Below, one piece after another: positions 43,401 to 47,859 of a DNA stretch of 47,859 nucleotides. How positions within the stretch are numbered: position 1 is the first letter of the stretch; each line of letters starts with the position of its first letter. The DNA is from an uncultured Clostridia bacterium (lineage in GTDB: Bacteria; Bacillota; Clostridia; Christensenellales; Aristaeellaceae). Position numbers and translations under genes: made by a program. Below the pieces are notes generated by a model. That model had not been told where the DNA came from. It did no database searches and worked only from the letters and a program-made list of their open reading frames with translations. The DNA is taken from positions 1-47,859 of the forward strand of contig CAMKEI010000011.1 in the NCBI GenBank assembly GCA_946411525.1, in the 5' to 3' direction.

Positions 43401-46400
43401 GAGATGACCACGCTCTCACCGTGCTTCAGCTTGATCTCCTCGGAGATACCGCTCGCATTGAAGGTAATGGTCATCTTCTTTCCTTCTTCTGCTTCCTCGG
43501 TCTCCTCTTCGGTTGCTTCCGCGGTTCCTTCCGTGGTTCCTTCAGCCGGTTCTTCCTCTTCACCCTTTGCGCCGTACTTCATTGCGTCATAGGTCAGCTC
43601 TTTCGCTGCCGCGCCGGTCAGTGTTACGACAAAGGTGAATTCCAGATCGTCGTCTGCGTCATTGGTGCTGTTGACGGTCTTCTGGATCTTCAGGTCTCCG
43701 ACCTTCCGGGTGTTGGTGATAGTGGTTTCCGCCAGACTCTTCTCCGGAATCTTTCCGGTTACAGTGCTGTCATACGTGACGTCGAATGCCGACGGTACGG
43801 CTTCCACTACAGTGTAGGTGGCGCCCGCGGGCACACCATGGATCGTTACGGTTTCGCCGGCCTTCAGCTTGATCACATCGGAGATGCCGTCGGTGAAGGG
43901 CACTTTTTCTGTATTTGTCTCTTCTTCCGGTTCGCCCGTACCTTCGTTCGGGGTTTCTTCCGCTTCCTCGCCTTCCGGCTCAGACTCAGGCGCTGCTTCT
44001 TCCTTCGCCTTGGTTCTCGTCGCCTTCAGCGTTTCGTTGATCGGCTCGCTCAGCTGAATCGTGATGTCGAACGTTGTCGCTTTCTCGCCGCCGTCGATAT
44101 CAATCGCCAGACCGTTCACGACTTCCTTCGTGATCGCGATGTCGCCGGTCTTCCGGGTATTGGTGTACTCAACCTTAATCAGGTCTTCATTTGTGATGTA
44201 TTCCTTGTCGATCGTACCTGCCGCAATGAGCGTCTCGGTCTCGTCCACCGTCGTCGTGAACCGCTGATCCACTTTTTCAGTGATCTCGTATTCGGTTCGG
44301 ATCGGGATGTTCTCGAAGACAATCGGCTTGTCTTTCGCCGTTAGGTAGAATTCGACCTTGCCGTCCTGGAAGTTGTAGCCGCCGTACTCGCCGTTCATCG
44401 GCAGACCATCGTCTGTCTTCAGCGTCATCGTAAAGGTGAACAGGATGTCCTGATCCTTTACATAGTCGCTTTCAACAATCTTGTCGATGCTCAGCTGGCC
44501 GGTCTTCCGCGTGTTCGTGAACTCTGCCTTCCGGATCCTGATGACTCCGTTTTCTTCAGTAATGGTTCCGTTGATGGAGAACTTGTCCTTCTCACCGTTC
44601 ACTTCCGTGTTGAAGTTGCCGTCTGCCGTTTCTGTCACGGTGTATTCCGTGTCGACAGGCAGGCCGGTAATCACGACGTTTTCACCGTCTGTCAGCTCGA
44701 TGTCCGCCTTGCTGAAGTCGTCGTCTTCGTTTTCTTTGTCGAATGTGACTTCTCCGAAGGTTCCTACGATTGCAGGCGTCAGTGTAATCTCGAACTTGAA
44801 CTTCTTTTCATGGTCGGCAGCAACCGCGCTCTTTACCTTCTTGCTGATCAGCAGGTCGCCGACTTTACGTACGTTGGTAAATGTCGCTTCAGAAGTCTTG
44901 TCCGCGGAAATCATTCCGGTATCACCGGTCTTGATCAGCTCATAGCCTTCAGGCGTCTTCTCATAAACCCAATAGGCAATGCCGGCGGGCAGGGTCGTCC
45001 GGATCTTGTCACCGTCTTTCAGCGTAAACAATGCTGCAATGTCGCCTGCCTGGATGCCGAATTCACTGAACGGTTCTGCTTCTTCCGCCGTGAGTTTCTT
45101 GAAGGTCATGGAGTTGTAAACTGTTCCTGCCTTCTTGGGTCCTCCGTCCGGATCGATCCATTCGTATGTGCGCGGATCGACTGCCGGATCCGTCACGACT
45201 GCGAAGTCGAATCCCTCATCATGATCTTCAGGCCTTACGCTTTCCACGATCTTGGTGACTTCCAGGTCGCCCGTATCGCGGATGTTATGGAATGCGCAGG
45301 TAACCGTCTCACCGTTTTCACCGATGACGCCGATCTTCGTATAGACGCCGTTTTCCGGTGTATAGAACTCCGTCTCTGCCTCAGTAATTGCATAGCTGAT
45401 ACCAATCGGCAGGCCGATGATCGTCTTTGTCTGGTCGCCGTTTACAGTGATTGGCGCTTCACCGTCGGTGAACTGAATCGTCTCAGGCGCTTCTTTGTCG
45501 CTGACCTTCACTGTAAATACGTCATCATCCTTGATCTTGTCGCTCAGCTTGATCTTGAACGTGAATTCCCTTGTCAGATCGGCTTCGATATCGCTTTCAA
45601 CAAGCTTGGTGAGTTCGAGCTCGCCCAGCTTCCTTGCGTTCTCTGCGGTTACGCTGACTTCTGCGTTATCCGCGGTGATCTCGCCCGTGCTGTCTTCATC
45701 AAACTGAGGATCTTCAAACAGATCCGCGTCATATTCTTCGGTAATCTCGTAGGTCGATCCAACCGGGATACCGGTAATCGTGACGCTGTCCTTATTGTCC
45801 GCCCGGACCCATACGCGGGTCTCGCCGTCCTCATTGAAGCTGTATCCGCCGAAGGTGCCGCTGATGGGTTTTCCGTCCGCGTCTGTCAGCTTGACAGTGA
45901 AAGCAAAGATGAGTTCCTCGTCGCCTTCCAGCGTTACTTCGCCGGTCACATAGGTCTTTTTCAGTGTCAGGCTTCCGCTCTTCCGTTCATTCACGAAGTG
46001 GGCGGTTGCGGTCGCGGTGTCGCTGATAATGTCATCTTCACCGCCGCCGATGATGTACGCGCCTTCCGCAGCTTTGATGATGTTCGCTTCGTCCGCCTTG
46101 TCATGATAGACCGTGAAGATGTCGCCATCCACATCCGTTTCTGCAACGGACCATCCGGTGTCCTTCGGCAGTCCGACGATGACCATGATCTCGCCGTCAT
46201 GCAGGCTGATCTTTGCCACGCCTGCCGTGAATACCACATCGTTCGTAGTAGCAATGCCGTTGATGGCTGCCTTCAGAGATCCGTTGAATTCTGTGTCGTC
46301 CAGCGTGATGACGAATTTGTAAATCGCATCCTTGTCCTTATCAACCGTCAGCGGGCTGATGACGCTCTTGGCAATTACCAGCGCGCCTTCTTCCTTGATA

Positions 46401-47859
46401 TTGGTATAGGTTGCAGTAACTTCTTCGTCTTTGTTCAGGATCGTGCCTTCTGCATTGTCGCTCAGGGTTACGAAGCCGTCAACATATCCGTCCTCGCCTT
46501 CCTCGGCTTCCTTCACGACATAGTGCGTGCCAAGCGGCAGGTCTTCGAAGATGGCCTTGTCGCCCTTGGTCAGGGTGAATACACCGTCTTCGTCCGCGTC
46601 GCTGCAGTATTTGCTGGGATCCAGTTTGATATCTTCCGTACCGTTGTTCCAAATCAGTTCGATCGTGAAGGTAAACTCCGTATCGTCCCAGGCAGTCTCG
46701 GCGCCTTCAGCCTGTGTGCTGAGCACTTCCTTCGTGACAGTCAGGTCGCCGGTCGGCAGCGTGTTGGTAATGGTGCTGCCGTCCACAGCTTTCTCAAACC
46801 ACTTCGGAATATTGATTTCGTCCGTGGTGTACTCAATCTCCTGTTGTTCACCGGATACGCCGGTCAGGTTGATGTACTTTGGCAGTTTCTTCCAATTGAA
46901 TTCCCACTTGCCGTCATCTGTCGGCAGGGTGATGGTGTCAACCACATTCGTTACATTATTGCCGTCAGCATCCTTATAGCTTGCATAAAGCTGGATGGTA
47001 ACTTCAATCTCGGCCAGTTCTTCATCTGTCATGAAGTCTATGCCTTCCCATTCCTTCTTGACCGATGCATCTTTGTCCTCAGGTGTGTAGCTGTTCGTAA
47101 CTGTCCAGTTGCTGTCGCTGTCTTCGATCTTAACTGTGTAGACAGACTTATCGTCTTCTTCCACAACTTTGATGGTGTCGCCGTCTTCAAGCGTGGTACC
47201 GTTAATGATTTCCTTGACGATATATGTCTGTTCCACGCCGTTGATCTTCTGCGGCAGATCCGTCCAGATATGGCTCCATTCGCCTTCCTTCGGCAGCGTC
47301 ACAGGATCGCCGTAAGCGGTTTCGGTCGGCTCTCCGCCTTCTTCTGCCGCAGGCGTCTGTACATACAGCTGTACCTGAATGCTCGTAGGCCGCTTGCCGT
47401 CCTGGTTGTCCGCGTCGTCCCAGACCTTCAGCACGCTTACTTCAATGGTCTTCGGTACATGCTTGTTCGTCAGGATATAAGGATCTTCCGTTGTGCCTGT
47501 ACCAGTCCGGCCAACATATTCATACTGATCGGTCAGGTCGATCGATGTATACTCTTCAACGGTGTATGTGATTACTTCGCCATCGTCATACTTCGGCAGT
47601 TCGGTGAACGTGTAGCTCCAGGTATCGTCACCGTTTTCATCTTTGCCGACCGTAACATCTGCATCACTGGTATTCAGTACTTTCTCTGCTACGGGTTTGC
47701 CGTCTGCGTACAGAATAACTGTGATCTTGGCAGGCCGCACGCCGTCCTGGTCGTTATTATCGTCCCACAGCTTCGTTACCGGCACTTCCGTCAGCTCAGG
47801 AGTATAGCTGTTCGTAACTGTCCAGTTGCTGTCGCTGTCTTCGATCTTAACTGTGTAGA
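37445..47859 (-). CDS. Giant multi-domain Cna-B/pilin-isopeptide-type surface protein (5' end outside window)
   Basis: The frame is open from the window edge (47859) to TAA 37445: at least 3471 residues; a GTG at 47785 is only an internal codon. About 29 tandem beta-sandwich domains of 80-130 residues are visible. The first three and last two are classic Cna-B (VWDD...GVRP, ending TNKHVP or TNTHKP). The middle 24 follow the pattern G-x-L-x-x-x-K-x-V-x-S ... F-x-F-x-V-T-L ... I-x-G-L-P ... Y-x-V-x-E ... FTNTRK. The conserved Lys near the start, Glu in the VE/TE strand and Asn in FTN fit the triad of self-forming isopeptide bonds. Cell-surface adhesin or stalk is the likely role. The C-terminus, TTPGKPKVVPGIAVINHVG then DCYE, has no LPXTG and no membrane helix. 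Confidence 0.93.
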   Translation of the reverse strand, partial: YTVKIEDSDSNWTVTNSYTPELTEVPVTKLWDDNNDQDGVRPAKITVILYADGKPVAEKVLNTSDADVTVGKDENGDDTWSYTFTELPKYDDGEVITYTVEEYTSIDLTDQYEYVGRTGTGTTEDPYILTNKHVPKTIEVSVLKVWDDADNQDGKRPTSIQVQLYVQTPAAEEGGEPTETAYGDPVTLPKEGEWSHIWTDLPQKINGVEQTYIVKEIINGTTLEDGDTIKVVEEDDKSVYTVKIEDSDSNWTVTNSYTPEDKDASVKKEWEGIDFMTDEELAEIEVTIQLYASYKDADGNNVTNVVDTITLPTDDGKWEFNWKKLPKYINLTGVSGEQQEIEYTTDEINIPKWFEKAVDGSTITNTLPTGDLTVTKEVLSTQAEGAETAWDDTEFTFTIELIWNNGTEDIKLDPSKYCSDADEDGVFTLTKGDKAIFEDLPLGTHYVVKEAEEGEDGYVDGFVTLSDNAEGTILNKDEEVTATYTNIKEEGALVIAKSVISPLTVDKDKDAIYKFVITLDDTEFNGSLKAAINGIATTNDVVFTAGVAKISLHDGEIMVIVGLPKDTGWSVAETDVDGDIFTVYHDKADEANIIKAAEGAYIIGGGEDDIISDTATATAHFVNERKSGSLTLKKTYVTGEVTLEGDEELIFAFTVKLTDADGKPISGTFGGYSFNEDGETRVWVRADNKDSVTITGIPVGSTYEITEEYDADLFEDPQFDEDSTGEITADNAEVSVTAENARKLGELELTKLVESDIEADLTREFTFKIKLSDKIKDDDVFTVKVSDKEAPETIQFTDGEAPITVNGDQTKTIIGLPIGISYAITEAETEFYTPENGVYTKIGVIGENGETVTCAFHNIRDTGDLEVTKIVESVRPEDHDEGFDFAVVTDPAVDPRTYEWIDPDGGPKKAGTVYNSMTFKKLTAEEAEPFSEFGIQAGDIAALFTLKDGDKIRTTLPAGIAYWVYEKTPEGYELIKTGDTGMISADKTSEATFTNVRKVGDLLISKKVKSAVAADHEKKFKFEITLTPAIVGTFGEVTFDKENEDDDFSKADIELTDGENVVITGLPVDTEYTVTETADGNFNTEVNGEKDKFSINGTITEENGVIRIRKAEFTNTRKTGQLSIDKIVESDYVKDQDILFTFTMTLKTDDGLPMNGEYGGYNFQDGKVEFYLTAKDKPIVFENIPIRTEYEITEKVDQRFTTTVDETETLIAAGTIDKEYITNEDLIKVEYTNTRKTGDIAITKEVVNGLAIDIDGGEKATTFDITIQLSEPINETLKATRTKAKEEAAPESEPEGEEAEETPNEGTGEPEEETNTEKVPFTDGISDVIKLKAGETVTIHGVPAGATYTVVEAVPSAFDVTYDSTVTGKIPEKSLAETTITNTRKVGDLKIQKTVNSTNDADDDLEFTFVVTLTGAAAKELTYDAMKYGAKGEEEEPAEGTTEGTAEATEEETEEAEEGKKMTITFNASGISEEIKLKHGESVVISGLPVGVGYSVAESEADNFVTTSVGETGSICLSESIAAFTNTKLEGGLVVSKKVKSAVEADHNLVFSVRVTLLTEEGEPKISGIFGDAIFTDNVAELKLKDGEVAAITGLPNELGYRVEEIFDNPETGELYNITYTNKTGEETDEGEIAEGETQGALVTNTRKTGQLSIDKIVESDYVKDQDILFTFTMTLKTDDDKPMNGEYGGYSFQDGKVEFYLTAKDEPIIFENIPIGTKYEITEEEDKRFTTKVDEAETLIATGTIDKEYITDEDLIKVEYTNIRKTGDIAITKEVVSDLAIDSDGSEDATTFDVTIQLSEPISETLKAKRELITEEPTEEPTEEPAEETGEETEDTFDVEFTDGRAKITLRANEKVTILGVPAGADYVVVETVPAAFEASYEGETGTIAEGETAETTITNTRKTGDLKIQKTVQSDNEADKDVEFHFIVTLTGAAEGEKTYTGTKTTEEGTEETEVKFKDGVSEEITLKDGESMTIAGLPVGIEYSVAESEADENNFVTTSVGETGSICLSESIAAFTNTKAEGGLVVSKKVVSAVEADHERTYEIIVTLGDAINGIYGDATFTDGVATLNLKDGEVAVIDGLPKGLDYTVEETVSDEDGKLYNVTYSGETGNIEEGKTLAALVTNTRKLGLLKIRKTVDSEYEGDDEILFTFGMTLTTDDGKPMNGTYGGYTFEDGTIQFHLKADEEITLDQIPVGTKYVITEDEDARFTTTVDEKETFEASGTVTEEGVTVEAEYVNIRKTGDIAITKKVVSDLAIDSDGSDEATTFDVTIQLSESISEKLKAESSLAEGEESEVEFTDGRAKITLKASEKVTILGVPAGADYVVVETVPAAFEASYEGETGTIAEGETAETTITNTRKTGDLKIQKTVQSDNEADKDVEFHFIVTLTGAAEGEKTYTGTKTTEEGTEETEVKFKDGVSEEITLKDGESMTIAGLPVGIEYSVAESEADENNFVTTSVGETGSICLSESIAAFTNTKAEGGLVVSKKVVSGLAADHEEAEFTVKVTLDDLTIGGDEGQAFGEATFINGIATLVLKDGDAIAIEGLPKDMGYTVEEVFEDETGKLYTVKYRGETGTIEEGKTSHAAITNTRNTGKLELTKTVESPSGVDHKAVYQFSVTLKNGEETLNGTYGGYTFEDGFATVGLRDGQTVVISQIPYGTEYTVEELFDDDERFEVKMTVDGAEAEKATGIIEAETKVAAITFTNIRKLSELPVSKTVVSPIEADETREFSFTIQLNERISGTFTAASDLTEETEEITFTDGRAEIRVKGTETKTIAGLPENVGFTIIEAKEAYFNAEKAVQGGTVTGETAAFTNTREEGKLEVTKTVESTTAEDHEKAFSFKVTLTFEDAPLSGTFGETTFDENGEYIFTLKNGETKTFEKLPAGIGYTVEEEAEDGFITVKTGETGTIVKENPAKAEFTNVKTEGGLVVSKKVVSSLTADHEQKFSFTVTLKDGEDVSGTFGEVKFEKGVSEVFELADGEYKVIAGLPEGTEYTVTEQGTDEEGFEFTVEYTGQTGEIVTGKAQHVTVTNTRKTGELSLEKKVESKYEADHDRVFGFTVTLKNGDETLNGKFGGYTFTDGKLRIWLKDGEKATITQIPTGTEYTIAEDETETFDVILEIDGKETEEAKGIIAEEGKTVQAVVTNIRKLGKLVIQKTFEGIPDGSEEITKELKFRVYGPYGLIGDVRYSEFDKDGTYTFTDLAAGEYTVYELNPYGLSSAWMLMKTSVTSGETTVAAGETVTVKLKNEYNVPKTSVTIMKVWDDEDDLEGVRPETLTVTLYRGETEVTKVILSEENNWIAEVDNLPLYDRDGNEYVYTWQEEKVEGYELVSEEVFGNFTSLTNKHVPGTTYAKIIKVWDDNKDKAELRPLSLAVTLYGGDKAVETVILTEKSGWTATIENLPAVIDGEEVKYTWKEQEVLGYRATSYEVDPTGKVTTITNTHKPTTPGKPKVVPGIAVINHVGDCYE
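40073..41464 (-). repeat. Four-domain super-repeat, copy C (464 aa) in the giant gene
   Basis: It encodes four consecutive domains that start GLLKIRK, GDIAITK, GDLKIQK and GGLVVSK. The same order occurs in copies B and A. This copy lacks the long acidic insert in its second domain. Confidence 0.85.
40384..40855. repeat. Direct repeat unit of about 470 bp, identical to 41758-42229
   Basis: Reading the two stretches side by side I see no mismatch from 40384 to 40855 against 41758 to 42229 (offset 1374 bp), including synonymous positions. Differences begin at 40856 (C versus A). This indicates recent duplication or gene conversion. Confidence 0.85.
41465..42910 (-). repeat. Four-domain super-repeat, copy B (482 aa) in the giant gene
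   Basis: Domains start GQLSIDK, GDIAITK, GDLKIQK and GGLVVSK. The third domain is identical in protein sequence to that of copy C. The second domain carries a Glu/Pro/Thr-rich insert (EEPTEEPTEEPAEETGEE). Confidence 0.85.
41758..42229. repeat. Second copy of the 470-bp direct repeat
   Basis: Partner of 40384-40855; it encodes the end of one GLVVSK-domain junction, the whole GDLKIQK domain and the end of the preceding domain. Confidence 0.85.
42911..44500 (-). repeat. Four-domain super-repeat, copy A (530 aa) in the giant gene
   Basis: Domains start GQLSIDK, GDIAITK, GDLKIQK and GGLVVSK, more diverged from B and C. It has two long acidic inserts (around EEAAPESEPEGEEAEE and EGTTEGTAEATEEETEE). 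Confidence 0.85.
47089..47142. repeat. 54-bp exact repeat shared with the window end
   Basis: This stretch is identical to 47806-47859 (offset 717 bp). It encodes a domain end with YTVKIEDSDSNWTVTNSY. Confidence 0.9.
47806..47859. repeat. 54-bp exact repeat at the window end
   Basis: The last 54 bases copy 47089-47142 exactly, and the sequence stops inside the match. A contig end in a repeat of about k-mer length suggests an assembly break rather than a biological end. Confidence 0.85.

Noticed and set aside
40361-44344. A 1327-codon open frame on the plus strand, antisense to the giant gene
   Set aside because: It mirrors the repeats of the Cna-B-like gene; the strong codon bias of that gene keeps the opposite frame free of stops. 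The predicted peptide is rich in Arg, His, Leu and Val without domains, and no ribosome site or promoter precedes it.
37445-47859. CRISPR array or tandem DNA satellite as explanation of the repeats
   Set aside because: The repeats are protein-domain repeats of 270-390 bp in one continuous frame; there are no short repeats with unique spacers.

Overview
The window looks like chromosomal DNA of a GC-rich, Gram-positive member of the Clostridia, probably an uncultured gut or rumen lineage. The support is a fused IspH-ribosomal protein S1 gene in a cmk-plsC-ispH/rpsA cluster, AGGAGG-type ribosome binding sites, sigma-A promoters close to TTGACA-17-TATAAT, an AbrB-type regulator with a zinc ribbon, a LytR-CpsA-Psr protein and a giant Cna-B-like surface protein. 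Genus-level placement is inference only. No phage, CRISPR array, plasmid or intact transposon was seen.

Layout. (1) 1-9550, minus strand: one long transcription unit starts at dnaE and runs through gtrA and an ABC ATPase, each joined by an ATGA overlap. A broken zinc-type dehydrogenase pseudogene follows, then a GldF-like permease, a GldG-like auxiliary protein, a serine hydrolase and the first codons of another exported protein. (2) 9550-12770, minus: a small exported protein, then a second ABC exporter (ATPase plus 12-TM permease), each with its own promoter and terminator. (3) 12770-16330, minus: an exported protein of unknown function, then nadE and pncB (NAD synthesis and salvage). (4) 16330-19770: two more exported proteins of unknown function and a DUF402 protein. 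(5) 19770-20430: a gene-poor stretch with a tRNA-Ser(CGA) gene and a mosaic of palindromes and tRNA-3'-end-like fragments. (6) 20430-24110: a GH43-type glycosidase divergent from a secreted C39-like cysteine peptidase, which is followed by an XRE regulator. (7) 24170-27950, minus: cmk-plsC-ispH/rpsA. (8) 28200-30600, plus: AbrB-like regulator, YfbR-like HD nucleotidase and LCP protein. (9) 30630-33800, minus: mgtE and a Wzx-like flippase, behind a roughly 330-nt leader that contains a 26-codon ORF. (10) 33837-35290, minus: a small membrane zinc-ribbon protein and a LysR regulator. (11) 35334-47859, minus: a giant repetitive adhesin-like gene, cut by the window edge, followed closely by an oligopeptide-type solute-binding protein gene.

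The giant gene is the most striking object. At least 3471 residues in about 29 tandem Ig-like isopeptide-type domains are visible, including three copies of a four-domain super-repeat, one block of which is repeated without mismatch at DNA level over about 470 bp. It ends with no LPXTG motif and no membrane anchor. The last 54 bases of the window are an exact copy of an internal stretch, so the sequence probably stops at an assembly break inside the repeats and the real protein is longer. The other high-value observations are the mgtE leader peptide candidate, the tRNA-derived palindrome mosaic, the tripartite IspH-S1-helical-tail protein and the doubly damaged dehydrogenase inside an ABC transporter operon.
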